NCBI RefSeq assembly: GCF_000472425.1
Contig: NZ_AXAI01000024.1
Span: 28,565 to 90,108 of the forward strand
Length of the DNA stretch: 61,544 nt
Source of the DNA: Bradyrhizobium sp. Tv2a-2
GTDB taxonomy: Bacteria; Pseudomonadota; Alphaproteobacteria; Rhizobiales; Xanthobacteraceae
Direction of reading: 5' to 3'
Part shown: positions 47,041-56,624 of the stretch, piece after piece
How positions within the stretch are numbered: the stretch's first letter is position 1
Layout of the letters: each line of letters starts with the position of its first letter
Program-made: the position numbers and the translations under genes
The notes under the pieces: model-generated
What the model saw: only the letters and a program-made list of their open reading frames with translations
Told to the model about the DNA's origin: nothing
Databases searched by the model: none

Positions 47041-47140
47041 GCCAATATGCACTAGCTTTTTGTTTGCGCACGGTCTTTTCCAGAATTGAGAGCCCGCGAC
47101 GTCACGCTTGCAGTGTCAGGGAGGCTGTGAATATACGGAG

Positions 47141-47221
47141 TGTCCCAACTAACGATATTGTTCGGATTTGACGTGCGGCCTTGCGCCAGCCACGGTCGTG
47201 CCGCAAAGTGATGTTGGGACA
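47141..47221. other. Inverted-repeat bounded element (hairpin or MITE-like)
   Basis: TGTCCCAAC (47141-47149) and GTTGGGACA (47213-47221) are perfectly complementary ends of an 81-bp segment. A second stem TGCGGC/GCCGCA lies inside (47174-47179 and 47200-47205). It could be a structured small RNA or a small non-autonomous element; no flanking duplication is obvious. The preceding 47050-47085 resembles one arm of the dispersed repeat seen at 27730. Confidence 0.5.
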
Positions 47222-47245
47222 AATGCTTAGGGCCAACCCCCTAGG

Positions 47246-47833
47246 GTGAGATCTTGGCACATCGTGAAAGCTAGAACCGACCTTCGAAAACAACTGGCAC
47301 TGTTGCTCGTGCTGGCGCCTGCAATTGCGGGCTGTTCCGGCGCGTCAGACATGTTCCAATCCGACCTGCTATCGAGGGACGCGGAATGGTTTAAGCGGCC
47401 AGGACGCTTGTTCATCAGCAACGTCTCGATCGATGCGCCGCCGCTGACGCCCAATAAGCCGGTCACGGCGGAGGATCTGGTGAGCGCCGAAGGGGCGTGT
47501 CCGGGAATGCCGGCTCCGGCGGGGCCTGCCGATGCAAACGCATCTACGGTGGCACCCGGCGCTCCTACGCCGGGGACGACGGGCACGGTTGCGCTTGGAC
47601 ATACTGAATGCGACGTGGTTCGCGGCATCGGCGCACCAGACAACGTCAATATCTCGGCCAATCCGGGCGGCGAGCGCGTCGCAGTCGTGACCTGGTCGCG
47701 CGGTCCGCGCGCGGGCATCTACAGCTTCAACGCCGGCCGCCTGGCGTCGATCGAGGGCGTGCCCGCTCCGCCGGATGCGCCGAACAAGTCGAAGCCGAAG
47801 GCGGCCAAGAAGAAGCAGCAAACCGCTGGCTAA
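47246..47833 (+). CDS. Putative lipoprotein, hypothetical
   Basis: A 195-aa exported protein. The lipobox-like AIAGC at the end of the signal region (LALLLVLAPAIAGC) gives a lipidated Cys. The middle is Pro/Ala-rich; the C-terminal half includes GHTECDVVRGIGAPDNVNI and a VAVVTWSRGPRAGIYSFNAGRL segment that resembles OmlA/SmpA-like folds. The tail is Lys-rich. A second GTG start at 47264 is equally possible. Function unknown. Confidence 0.75.
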   Translation: MRSWHIVKARTDLRKQLALLLVLAPAIAGCSGASDMFQSDLLSRDAEWFKRPGRLFISNVSIDAPPLTPNKPVTAEDLVSAEGACPGMPAPAGPADANASTVAPGAPTPGTTGTVALGHTECDVVRGIGAPDNVNISANPGGERVAVVTWSRGPRAGIYSFNAGRLASIEGVPAPPDAPNKSKPKAAKKKQQTAG

Positions 47834-47855
47834 ACCCAATCGACTGAAGTCGGAA

Positions 47856-49718
47856 TCACGATCCGGCTTCGTCGAACTGACTGCTCGCCTCCAGCCATTC
47901 CTCCTCCGCACGCTCGAGCGCCGTCGCAGCGTTGGCGCGCGCCTTTGACAGCTGGGCTGCCTGCTTGGGATCGCGGGTGAAAATATCCGGAAGCGCCAGC
48001 GCCGTATCGATTTTCGCGATGATATCGCTGATGCGCGCGATCTCGGTTTCCGCATTGGCAATGCGCTGTTTCAACGAACCGCGCTTCTCGGCTTTCGGCC
48101 GTTCCGCTCGCTCGGCCTTGCCATTGCGGAAAGCGTCAGCGTCCGCGCGCGCGCGTTGCGACAACACATTCCGTCTGTACTCGTCGAGGTCGCCGTCGAA
48201 GCTCGTCACCGCGCTGTCGGCGACCACCCACAAGCGGTCGGCACAGGCCTCGATCAGATAGCGGTCGTGGGAGACCATGATGACCGCGCCCGGAAATTCA
48301 TTGATCGCCTCCGCAAGCGCCGCGCGGCTGTCGATGTCGAGATGGTTGGTCGGCTCGTCGAGGATGATCATGTTGGGGCCGAAGAACGTCGCCAGGCCGA
48401 GCAGCAGCCGCGCCTTCTCGCCGCCTGAGAGGCTTCCGGCCTTGGTGTCGGCGGCCTTGCCGGAAAAGCCGATGGCGCCCGCGCGCGCCCGCACCTTGGC
48501 CTCGGGCGCCTCCGGCATCAGCTTGCGGATGTGATCGTAGGGTGAGGCGTCCTCGTTCAATTCGTCGAGCTGGTGCTGCGCGAAATAGGCGATGGCAAGC
48601 TTCTCCGCCCGCGTGATCGCGCCGGAAAACGGCTTCAGCCGGTCGGCGAGCAGCTTGACCAGCGTCGATTTGCCGTTGCCGTTCGCGCCAAGCAGCGCGA
48701 TGCGGTCGTCATTGTCGATGCGCAAGGTGACGCGCCTGAGCACCGGGCTTGCCGGATCATACCCGACGGACACATTATCGACCGCGATGATCGGGGGCGA
48801 CAGGACTTTCTCCGGCGCGGGAAAGCTGATCTCGCGGACCTCCTCACGGACCAGGGCAGCGACCGGCCGCATCCTTTCCAACATCTTGACGCGCGACTGC
48901 GCCTGGCGTGCCTTGGACGCCTTGGCCTTGAAGCGGTCGACGAAGGCCTGCAGACGCTCGCGCTCGGCCTCCTGGCGCCTGGCCTGCTTCGCATCGAGCA
49001 ATTCGCGGGCGGCGCGTTGTTCTTCGAACGAGGAATAGGAACCGCGGTAGAGCGTGAGCTTGCCGCGCTCCAGATGCAGGATCTGGTCGACCGAGGTGTC
49101 GAGCAGGTCGCGGTCGTGGCTGATCACGACGACCGTGCGTGGATAATTCGCGAGGTGGTCCTCGAGCCACAGCGTGCCTTCGAGGTCGAGATAGTTGGTC
49201 GGCTCGTCCAGCAGCAGCAGGTCGGGCGCGGCAAACAACGTTGCGGCGAGCGCGACGCGCATGCGCCAGCCCCCGGAAAATTCGGCGACCGGCCGCGCCT
49301 GGTCGGCCGCAGAGAAGCCGAGGCCGGAGAGGATGGCCGCGGCGCGCGCGGGCGCCGAATGCGCATCGATGTCGACCAGCCTGGTCTGGATTTCCGCGAT
49401 CCGGTGCGGATCTGTGGCCGTCTCGGCCTCGTGTAGCAGCCGGTCGCGCTCGAGATCGGCCTTCAACACCACCGCAACCAGGCTTTCCGGCCCATTCGGT
49501 GCTTCCTGCGCCAAGCTGCCGACGCGCCAACGCGCCGGCACGCTGATGGTTCCGCTCTCCGAGGCCAGCTCGCCGCGAATGGCACGGAACAGCGTCGATT
49601 TGCCGGTGCCGTTACGGCCGACGAGGCCGACCCGCGCGCCGGGGGTGATTTGCACGGAGGCTTGGTCGATCAGGAGCCGTCCGGCGAGGCGGACCGACAG
49701 GTCGGTGATGGTGAGCAT
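47856..49718 (-). CDS. ABC-F family ATPase
   Basis: A 620-aa soluble protein with two ABC domains in one chain. P-loops are GRNGTGKST (~34-42) and GANGNGKST (~345-353). Signatures are FSGGWRMRVALA and LSGGEKARLLLG. A linker with AKQARRQEAERERLQAF lies between them, and a C-terminal coiled coil follows. There are no membrane segments. ABC-F proteins act on ribosomes or in DNA-linked roles (Uup/EttA type); the C-terminal coiled coil favours the Uup-like subgroup. Confidence 0.92.
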   Translation of the reverse strand: MLTITDLSVRLAGRLLIDQASVQITPGARVGLVGRNGTGKSTLFRAIRGELASESGTISVPARWRVGSLAQEAPNGPESLVAVVLKADLERDRLLHEAETATDPHRIAEIQTRLVDIDAHSAPARAAAILSGLGFSAADQARPVAEFSGGWRMRVALAATLFAAPDLLLLDEPTNYLDLEGTLWLEDHLANYPRTVVVISHDRDLLDTSVDQILHLERGKLTLYRGSYSSFEEQRAARELLDAKQARRQEAERERLQAFVDRFKAKASKARQAQSRVKMLERMRPVAALVREEVREISFPAPEKVLSPPIIAVDNVSVGYDPASPVLRRVTLRIDNDDRIALLGANGNGKSTLVKLLADRLKPFSGAITRAEKLAIAYFAQHQLDELNEDASPYDHIRKLMPEAPEAKVRARAGAIGFSGKAADTKAGSLSGGEKARLLLGLATFFGPNMIILDEPTNHLDIDSRAALAEAINEFPGAVIMVSHDRYLIEACADRLWVVADSAVTSFDGDLDEYRRNVLSQRARADADAFRNGKAERAERPKAEKRGSLKQRIANAETEIARISDIIAKIDTALALPDIFTRDPKQAAQLSKARANAATALERAEEEWLEASSQFDEAGS

Positions 49719-49774
49719 CCGCGCCTTGTCACCGCAGGCGCGGCCAAACGCAACCGCTTTATATGCAAAGCACG

Positions 49775-49972
49775 CTACCGCCGATAGGGCTGGTGCTCGC
49801 GCGTCTGGGCATCCTGCTGGCGCAGCGCGTCCATCAGGTGGCGCAGCTGCTCGGGCAGTCGCGAAAAGTCCGGCCGGAGGTTTTGCTGGAGTCGCTCGCC
49901 CACCGCGTTGCAGATCGAACGGCTGGTCTTGCCGTCGATCATGTCGGTGCTGTCAGTGGGCTGATCGTTCAT
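49775..49972 (-). CDS. Small hypothetical protein, weakly NepR-like
   Basis: A 65-aa acidic-to-neutral peptide: MNDQPTDSTDMIDGKTSRSI followed by CNAVGERLQQNLRPDFSRL and a charged end. The pattern VGxxLxx...LPxxLxxLxxxLxxxD recalls NepR anti-sigma proteins, but the key conserved block is not convincing. It is divergent from no obvious ECF sigma or PhyR. Treated as a conserved-size small ORF of unknown role. Confidence 0.5.
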   Translation of the reverse strand: MNDQPTDSTDMIDGKTSRSICNAVGERLQQNLRPDFSRLPEQLRHLMDALRQQDAQTREHQPYRR

Positions 49973-50139
49973 CGGCGTTCTGGCGTTCCGTGCAACCGGG
50001 GTTACGCCACATCAAGTCATGAACCCGAATATTGTTTCCGGGCAGTCACATGGCTTTTGCGTTAGGGATCGGTAAAACGCCACCGCTGCCCGCCGGGAGG
50101 TCCCGGGCGGGCAGCTGACGTCCTGCAAATGAGCTTCGA

Positions 50140-50391
50140 TCAGTAGCAACGGTTGACGATCCGCCAGCGCGGTCCCCAGGGAGTTGGGACAAGGCGTCGC
50201 ACATAGCAGCTACCATAGCCGTAGGACGGACCGCCGACGGCAATACGCGGGCCCCACCAGGCACGGTGCCAGCCGTTATACCATCCGCCGTGCCAGCCGC
50301 CGGCCCAGGCGGAAGCAGACGTCGGCGCCAGCGCCGCCGCACCCAACGATGCCGCGGCAACGGCAACGAGCGAGAGTTTGCGGAATAACAT
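50140..50391 (-). CDS. Small secreted Gly/Trp-rich protein
   Basis: An 83-aa protein with a clear signal peptide (MLFRKLSLVAVAAASLGAAA, cleavage after ASA). The short mature region is rich in Gly, Trp, His and Tyr and ends CYVRRLVPTPWGPRWRIVNR. A perfect Shine-Dalgarno AAGGAGGT sits just before the ATG. Such small exported proteins are common in Bradyrhizobium; role unknown. Confidence 0.8.
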   Translation of the reverse strand: MLFRKLSLVAVAAASLGAAALAPTSASAWAGGWHGGWYNGWHRAWWGPRIAVGGPSYGYGSCYVRRLVPTPWGPRWRIVNRCY

Positions 50392-50698
50392 GGTTACCTC
50401 CTTAAGCTCGAGGCGCGTGCAATTTGGCGCCCTCGGTCAAATCCGGCCTGCAGCGCCTCTGACGGCTTGAGCGGCTTGAGGAAGCGCTAGGTCGAGCGCG
50501 ACCCTAGCCGGGCCTGGCTGAACGCAAGGCTGCCAGCGGTTTCAGACAGGGTTCACTTTCGTGAAATTGTCGTAACTCGCGCAGGCGCCGCCCGGCCCGC
50601 GGCATTTCGCTGACCGCGCGGCCTCGCTTGCCGTCCGCAGGCGGCGTCGATATAAGCCCGCAACTCCCAAATCCACCCGCTAGTTTTGAGGACAACAC
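50392..50698. other. Divergent intergenic region upstream of ndk
   Basis: 307 bp between the Gly/Trp-rich protein and ndk, which start in opposite directions. GC-rich, with no gene seen. It should hold both promoters. The ndk end has TTGAGGACAACAC before the ATG. No operator motif recognised. Confidence 0.4.
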
Positions 50699-51121
50699 AT
50701 GGCGATTGAACGCACCTTCTCGATCATCAAGCCGGACGCCACCGAGCGCAATCTGACCGGCGCCGTCAACGCGCTGATCGAGAAGGCGGGGCTTCGCATC
50801 GTTGCGCAGAAGCGCATTCGCATGACCCGCGACCAGGCCGAGACCTTCTACGCCGTGCACAAAGCTCGTCCGTTCTTCGGCGAACTGGTCGACTTCATGA
50901 TCTCCGGCCCGGTCGTCGTGCAGGTGCTGGAAGGCCAGGGCGCCATTGCCAAGTACCGCGAGGTGATGGGCGCGACCGATCCGTCCAAGGCGGCCGACGG
51001 CACCATCCGCAAGCTGCATGCGAAGTCGATCGGCGAGAACTCGGTGCACGGTTCGGACGCAGGCGAGACAGCCGTGATCGAGATCGCCCAGTTCTTCTCG
51101 GGCAACGAGATCGTCGGCTGA
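50699..51121 (+). CDS. ndk: Nucleoside diphosphate kinase
   Basis: A 140-aa enzyme balancing NTP pools. It starts MAIERTFSIIKPDATERNLT. The phosphorylated His is in NSVHGSDAGETA near residue 117. Length and motifs are standard. Confidence 0.98.
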   Translation: MAIERTFSIIKPDATERNLTGAVNALIEKAGLRIVAQKRIRMTRDQAETFYAVHKARPFFGELVDFMISGPVVVQVLEGQGAIAKYREVMGATDPSKAADGTIRKLHAKSIGENSVHGSDAGETAVIEIAQFFSGNEIVG

Positions 51122-51162
51122 TTGCGGGCGATGTCGGCTGAGGTGACCCACGGGGGCAGGCT

Positions 51163-52020
51163 GTGATCTTGTTGCTGCAGGCGTTGGATCCGGCCAATCT
51201 GAGCGCTTTCTTCGTTCAGCTGCAGGCGGACATGCAGCACCCAGCTTTCTGGGTCGCCGTCGGCAAGATCATCTGGATCAACGTGCTGTTGTCGGGCGAC
51301 AACGCGTTGGTCATCGCGATGGCCTGCCGCGGATTGCACGGCAGCCACCGGCTCTGGGGCATGGTGATCGGCGCCGGCATCGCGGTGGTGCTGTTGATCG
51401 CCTTTACCGGCATCGTCGCAACGCTGATGGTGTTGCCTTATCTGAAGCTTGCCGGCGGGCTGGCGCTCCTCGTGATCGCCGCCAAGCTCCTGGTCCCCGA
51501 GGACGAGGGCGATGAGGTCGCGGCCGGCACCACGCTCTGGCACGCGGTGCGCATCGTCGTCATCGCCGACATCATCATGAGCCTGGACAATGTGATCGCG
51601 GTCGCCGCGGCGGCCAATGGTCAATTGTCGCTCCTGATCCTGGGCCTTGCCATCAGCATCCCTATGATCATCGCGGGAGCCGCCCTGATCATGCTGGTGC
51701 TCGACCGCTTCCCGATTCTGATCTGGCTCGGCGCCATGCTGCTCGGATGGATCGCGGGCGACGTCATCGCGAGCGATCCCGCGGTCGCGCCGTTGCTGCA
51801 TCGACTGATCGACGGCAAGATCGCGCTCGACATCACGGGAACGTCGGCCGTTCTCGGCCTCGCGCCGCAGATCAGCCTCGATGGCGAGCTGGCCGAGACC
51901 CTGTCCTCGCTGCTCGGGGCGATCGTCGTCCTCGTCGCCGGAACGGTCTGGCGCAAGCGCAAGCTTGCCAGGGCCGAGGAGGTGGTGCTCTCCGCGGACG
52001 CCGCAGCGCCTGGCGAGTAA
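51163..52020 (+). CDS. TerC/YjbE family integral membrane protein
   Basis: A 285-aa protein with about seven membrane segments. Conserved acidic membrane motifs LLSGDNALVIAMA and DIIMSLDNVIAVAAAA match the TerC family; members act in metal (Mn) homeostasis or export. The ORF starts with a GTG at 51163, 41 bp after ndk; an internal ATG would drop about 24 residues. Confidence 0.87.
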   Translation: MILLLQALDPANLSAFFVQLQADMQHPAFWVAVGKIIWINVLLSGDNALVIAMACRGLHGSHRLWGMVIGAGIAVVLLIAFTGIVATLMVLPYLKLAGGLALLVIAAKLLVPEDEGDEVAAGTTLWHAVRIVVIADIIMSLDNVIAVAAAANGQLSLLILGLAISIPMIIAGAALIMLVLDRFPILIWLGAMLLGWIAGDVIASDPAVAPLLHRLIDGKIALDITGTSAVLGLAPQISLDGELAETLSSLLGAIVVLVAGTVWRKRKLARAEEVVLSADAAAPGE

Positions 52021-52033
52021 GGCTCTTTTGACA

Positions 52034-52100
52034 GAGCATGATCTTCTCGGAAAGCCGTTTCACGCTTTGCGCTGACGCGGCCCTCCGGGTCCGGTTCATG
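52034..52100. repeat. Dispersed palindromic repeat, degenerate copy
   Basis: Begins gagcatgatcttctcggaaa and ends ccggttcatgcac, with cgctttgcgctgacgcggcc in between. This is a known-looking variant of the repeat at 27730 in which one arm is replaced. It fills the gap between the convergent TerC gene and ppx. Confidence 0.7.
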
Positions 52101-52102
52101 CA

Positions 52103-53605
52103 CTACCGCATCACGATCGAGCCGGAGCGGCCGACGAGCCGCGCCAATTGCTTGAAGCGGCCGCCGACGCGGTCGGCGACGAGATCGACCATGCGGTGCT
52201 CGAACACCAGCATCAGCTTGCGCCCTTCGCCGCGGAAGTGCGTTGCCGGCAGCACGCCAGGCCGCGCCGCCGAGATCAGATGTGCCACGCGGAAGGCCGC
52301 TCCCAGCACACGCGCACGCTCCAGCATGGTGGCGGTGACGAGGTCCTGGATGATGGGCGGCGGCTGGTTTTCCTCGCTCAAGCCGGCGTAGCGGTAGAAT
52401 ACGGCCAGCCCTACGAAGGCGCGGCCCTGGTGGCTGATGTCGCCGAAATTACCGTTGATGATCTGGGTCAGCGTCTGCTCGCCGCGATGATCCGGATGCA
52501 CGCGCCAGCCGATGTCCGATAGCAGGCAGGCCGCGTGCCGGAGCCTGCGGTCCTCCTCGGTCTCGCGCAATTTCACGACGCGGACGAAGCGGTCGGTCCA
52601 TTCGATCAGTTCGCGGGCATGGCGAGCGGAGCGCGACAGCAACTCGTTGAGCTCCTGCGCGGCGCAAATCAGACCGTCCTTGGCGCGCTCGGAGTCCGGC
52701 AGCATCGAATAGAGCAGGCCCTCGCGCACGCCGAAGGTCGAGAACATGATGCTCTTCGGTCTGGCGACGCGAATGACATATTCGAGCACCAGCGCGCCGT
52801 AGGTCAGGAGCGGCCGCCGTGCATCCGTGACTGACTCGATATTGGCGAGCAGTCCTGCCGCCGCAAGCCGCCGCAGCCGACGCGCGAAGTCGAGCGCTTC
52901 GGTCGCGGGAATGGAGTAGCCGTGCATGACCCCGAGCGGATAGCCGCTCTGGATGATGTGGATGCGCGCGAGCGCACGCCAGGTGCCGCCGACCGCGTAG
53001 AAGGTGCGGCCGCGGCCGGCCTTGAGCTGCGCGACATCCATGAGGTCGCTTTGGACGATCCGCTCGGCGCGCTTCAGCGACTTGTGCGAGACGTCCTGCA
53101 GTGCGAGGCTGCCGAGCGGCAGCGTCACGCCGCTGCGCACGCTGTTTCCCCGCACGTCGATCAGTTCGAGCGAACCGCCGCCGAGGTCGCCAACGATGCC
53201 GTCCGGCTTGTGGATGCCGGAGACGACGCCGAGCGCCGACAGTTTTGCTTCACGCGGGCCGGACAGGATCTCGATCTGCACGCCGCAAATGCGCTCGGCC
53301 TGCGCGATGAAGTCGGGGCCATTGGAGGCGTCACGACAGGCGGCGGTGGCAATCGCATAGACCTTGCCGACCTGCTGGATCCTGCACAGCGCCCGGAAGC
53401 GCCTGAGCGCCGTGAGCGCGCGATCGACGGCGTCAGGCGCGAGCAGGCCCGTGCTCTGCACCTCGCGGCCGAGCCCGCACAACGCCTTCTCGTTGAAGAT
53501 CGAGATCAGGCTGCGCTCGAGCGCTTCATAGACGACGAGACGAACCGAGTTCGATCCGATGTCGATGACCGCAACGGTGGCTTTGCGTTTGCGCGGCTGT
53601 TTCAC
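52103..53605 (-). CDS. ppx: Ppx/GppA family exopolyphosphatase
   Basis: A 500-aa ASKHA-fold phosphatase that removes terminal phosphate from polyphosphate or hydrolyses pppGpp. The N-terminal phosphate-binding loop is VIDIGSNSVRLVVYEA, and the second is GDLGGGSLELIDV near residue 137. A C-terminal HD-like helical domain follows. It is 31 bp downstream of ppk on the same strand, so polyphosphate synthesis and breakdown are linked. Confidence 0.94.
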   Translation of the reverse strand: MKQPRKRKATVAVIDIGSNSVRLVVYEALERSLISIFNEKALCGLGREVQSTGLLAPDAVDRALTALRRFRALCRIQQVGKVYAIATAACRDASNGPDFIAQAERICGVQIEILSGPREAKLSALGVVSGIHKPDGIVGDLGGGSLELIDVRGNSVRSGVTLPLGSLALQDVSHKSLKRAERIVQSDLMDVAQLKAGRGRTFYAVGGTWRALARIHIIQSGYPLGVMHGYSIPATEALDFARRLRRLAAAGLLANIESVTDARRPLLTYGALVLEYVIRVARPKSIMFSTFGVREGLLYSMLPDSERAKDGLICAAQELNELLSRSARHARELIEWTDRFVRVVKLRETEEDRRLRHAACLLSDIGWRVHPDHRGEQTLTQIINGNFGDISHQGRAFVGLAVFYRYAGLSEENQPPPIIQDLVTATMLERARVLGAAFRVAHLISAARPGVLPATHFRGEGRKLMLVFEHRMVDLVADRVGGRFKQLARLVGRSGSIVMR

Positions 53606-53635
53606 CGCCGCGATTCCCGATGGAAGCCGCAGATG

Positions 53636-55837
53636 TCAGCGCTCGTTGCGGCGTGTGAGGCGGCGCGGCGCGAATTCCTTGAGCGACTTTCCACGGCCAG
53701 AGAGACTCGGATTGGTCATGAAGTAATTATGCAGGTTGAAGGGCTCTTCGCCTTTCGCCGCCTTCATACGCGTTGACGATCCGTCCGGCAACAATTGCCA
53801 GCTCTGCTCGGTATCCTTCAGGTTTGCGAGCATGATCTGGTCGAGAACCTGCTGATGCACCGTGGGATTTTGCAACGGACAGAGCACCTCGACCCGGCGG
53901 TCGAGGTTTCTCGGCATCATGTCGGCCGAGGAGATATACACAGCAGCTTTTGCGCTTGGCAGGCCCTGGCCCATGCCGAAACAGTAGATTCGGCCGTGTT
54001 CCAGGAAGCGGCCGATGATCGACTTGACGCGGATGTTTTCCGATAGTCCCGGCAGACCCGGCCGCAGGCAGCAGATACCGCGCACCACGAGTTCGATCGA
54101 CACGCCGGCCTGGGACGCCCGGTACAGCGCATCGATGATGTCGGGGTCGACCAGCGAGTTCATCTTCATCCAGATCGCGCCGGGCTTGCCATGGCGCTGG
54201 TGATCGATCTCGTTGTTGATGTGCTCGATGATGCGCTTGCGCAGCGTGAGCGGGGAGACCGCCATCTTCTCGATGTCGACCGGCTCCGCATAGCCGGTGA
54301 TGAAGTTGAAGACGCGTGCGACGTCGCGGCCGATGGTCCGGTCGCAGGTGAAATAGGAGAGGTCGGTGTAGATGCGTGCGGTGACCGGATGATAATTGCC
54401 GGTTCCGGTATGCACATAGGTCGTCAGTGTGCCGGCCTCGCGCCGCACGACCAGCGATAATTTTGCGTGGGTCTTCAATTCCAGGAAGCCGTAGACCACC
54501 TGCACGCCGGCGCGCTCGAGGTCGCGCGCCCAGCGGATGTTGGCTTCCTCGTCGAACCGCGCCTTCAATTCGATCAGCGCGGTGACGGACTTGCCGGCCT
54601 CGGCCGCTTCCGCAAGTGCGCGCACGATCGGGGAGTTGTTGGAGGTGCGGTACAGCGTCTGCTTGATGGCGACGACATCGGGATCGCGCGCGGCCTGCTG
54701 CAGGAATTGCACCACGACGTCGAAGGATTCGTAGGGGTGATGGACGATCAGGTCCTTTTGCCGGATCGCCGCAAAAATGTCGCCGCCATGATCGCGCACG
54801 CGCTCGGGATGGCGCGGCACGTAAGGCGTAAATTCGAGGTCGGGGCGATCGAGACGCGTGAGCTGCGACAATTCGTTCATGGCGAGCACGCCGTCCACCA
54901 GCAAGATCTCGTCATCGGTGCAGGACAGCACGTGCTGAACGAAGCTGCGCAGATCCTCCGGCATGCTCGCTTCCATCTCGAGCCGGATCACGCTGCCGCG
55001 GCGGCGGCGCTTGAGCGCAGTCTCGAACAGCCGCACCAGGTCTTCGGCCTCTTCCTCGATTTCGATTTCGGAGTCGCGGATGACGCGGAAGGCGCCCTGG
55101 CCCTTGACGGTGTAGCCGGGAAACAGGCGCCCGATGAACAGGCCGGTCGCCTGTTCGAGCGTGATCAGCCGTGCCGCGCCTTCCTTGCCCGAGGGCAGGC
55201 GGATGAAACGGTCGATCTTGCCGGGCATGCGGATCAGCGCGTTCATCGGCTTGCCGTCGGAGACGCGCGCAAGCTGAAGCGCGACGGTGAAGCCGAGATT
55301 TGGGATGAACGGGAAGGGGTGGGCGGGATCGATCGCAAGCGGCGTGAGCAGCGGGAAGATGTTGTGGAGGAAGTGATCCTCGATCCAGGCGCGCTCGGAT
55401 TTCGTCACGTCGCGGCCGTCGACCAGCACGAGCCCGACTTCGGCGAGCACGCCACGCAGGTCGCGCCAGATCGCCTGCTGGTCGATCGCGAGCTTCGACA
55501 CGTTCTGGTTGACCAGCGCGAGCTGCTCCGACGGAGTCAGCCCGTCGGGGCTGCGCTCGGTGATACCTTCGCGGACCTGAGCCTTGATGCCGGCCACGCG
55601 GACCATGAAGAACTCATCAAGGTTATTGGCCGAAATCGACAGGAACCGCACCCGCTCGAGGGCCGGATGACCCGGATTGACCGATTCCTCGAGCACCCGG
55701 CGATTGAAATGCAGCCAGGACAGTTCGCGGTTGATGAACCGCTCGGGGCTGGTCGCGATCGACGGCAGGCCCTCGGCGTCTGCATCTTTCTCTTTGATTA
55801 CAGTGATTTGCGAGGATTCCATGAGAGGTCGATCCAT
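53636..55837 (-). CDS. ppk: Polyphosphate kinase
   Basis: A 733-aa PPK1 that polymerises the gamma phosphate of ATP. The N-terminal block is RFINRELSWLHFNRRVLEE. The autophosphorylated His lies in GTGNYHPVTARIYTDLSYF, and a second His region follows near residue 560. The ATG at 55837 is chosen; another Met is at 55822, and an ORF extension to 55972 lacks family similarity. Confidence 0.95.
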   Translation of the reverse strand: MDRPLMESSQITVIKEKDADAEGLPSIATSPERFINRELSWLHFNRRVLEESVNPGHPALERVRFLSISANNLDEFFMVRVAGIKAQVREGITERSPDGLTPSEQLALVNQNVSKLAIDQQAIWRDLRGVLAEVGLVLVDGRDVTKSERAWIEDHFLHNIFPLLTPLAIDPAHPFPFIPNLGFTVALQLARVSDGKPMNALIRMPGKIDRFIRLPSGKEGAARLITLEQATGLFIGRLFPGYTVKGQGAFRVIRDSEIEIEEEAEDLVRLFETALKRRRRGSVIRLEMEASMPEDLRSFVQHVLSCTDDEILLVDGVLAMNELSQLTRLDRPDLEFTPYVPRHPERVRDHGGDIFAAIRQKDLIVHHPYESFDVVVQFLQQAARDPDVVAIKQTLYRTSNNSPIVRALAEAAEAGKSVTALIELKARFDEEANIRWARDLERAGVQVVYGFLELKTHAKLSLVVRREAGTLTTYVHTGTGNYHPVTARIYTDLSYFTCDRTIGRDVARVFNFITGYAEPVDIEKMAVSPLTLRKRIIEHINNEIDHQRHGKPGAIWMKMNSLVDPDIIDALYRASQAGVSIELVVRGICCLRPGLPGLSENIRVKSIIGRFLEHGRIYCFGMGQGLPSAKAAVYISSADMMPRNLDRRVEVLCPLQNPTVHQQVLDQIMLANLKDTEQSWQLLPDGSSTRMKAAKGEEPFNLHNYFMTNPSLSGRGKSLKEFAPRRLTRRNER

Positions 55838-56114
55838 CTTGGTTCGGGCGGCAGCGGAACGCCGCCAGCCAACGCCCACCATCGTAAGGCGCGGTGACGA
55901 TTCAATGACATGATGTTCCCGCTGGTTTCGCCGTTCAAGCCGCATTGCAGCGCGGCATCTGGCGGGGAGCAAAGGGGGGCATGCCTGGAGAGACAGCGGA
56001 GATGCGATAACGCTCTCACGGCGCGTTCCTCAGCAGTGGTCGGACCAAATGGTCGTCCCCACGCTACTCCTTCCCGTGTACTATTTGATGCCTGTAAAAA
56101 TGCAGGGGTGTCCG

Positions 56115-56624
56115 ATGAGAGCCCGCAGGTGTCCTGTTGTGGCTGCCGCGCTGAGTGCCAGTCTTGTCACAACAATCAGCATGGCTCGGGCCGAATGCGA
56201 CCCCTCCAAGCCGAGTGAGCTGCTCGCCTCGCGTTTCGAGGTCCACGGCGATACGGTCTATGACAAGAGTACCGATCTCACCTGGATACGATGCAGCTAT
56301 GGGCAGCAGTGGATAGAAGGTGGAGGCTGCTCTGGCTCCGTCAAGCTGCTGGACTGGGACAGCGCAATGGGACTGCACTTGCAGGATGATGCAGACTGGC
56401 GACTACCGCAGCGAGACGAACTGCAGAGCATAGTGGCATCGAACTGCAAGAAGCCGGCGATCAATGAAGAGGTGTTTCCCGGGACACCGTCGATCCAGTA
56501 CTGGACAAGCACGGCCAGTGGACCGTCCTATGCGTGGGTTGTGTTCTTTCGGACCGGCATGCCAACATGGAATTTTCTGAAGACCACGCCATTTGCAGTA
56601 CGCATGGTGCGAACAGGACGATAA
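56115..56624 (+). CDS. DUF1566 domain secreted protein
   Basis: A 169-aa protein with a signal peptide (ARAEC). The mature part has the DUF1566/Lcl features VYDKSTDLTWIRCSYGQQW, DWRLPQRDELQSIV and a YWTSTASGPSYAWVVFF block. DUF1566 proteins are extracytoplasmic with unclear roles, possibly surface or adhesion related. The ATG at 56115 has AGGGG upstream; the ORF also extends to 56049. It has six Cys, so disulfides are likely. Confidence 0.85.
   Translation: MRARRCPVVAAALSASLVTTISMARAECDPSKPSELLASRFEVHGDTVYDKSTDLTWIRCSYGQQWIEGGGCSGSVKLLDWDSAMGLHLQDDADWRLPQRDELQSIVASNCKKPAINEEVFPGTPSIQYWTSTASGPSYAWVVFFRTGMPTWNFLKTTPFAVRMVRTGR

Noticed and set aside
54467..55897. 476-residue plus-strand open frame opposite ppk
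   Set aside because: Antisense shadow of ppk with no domain.
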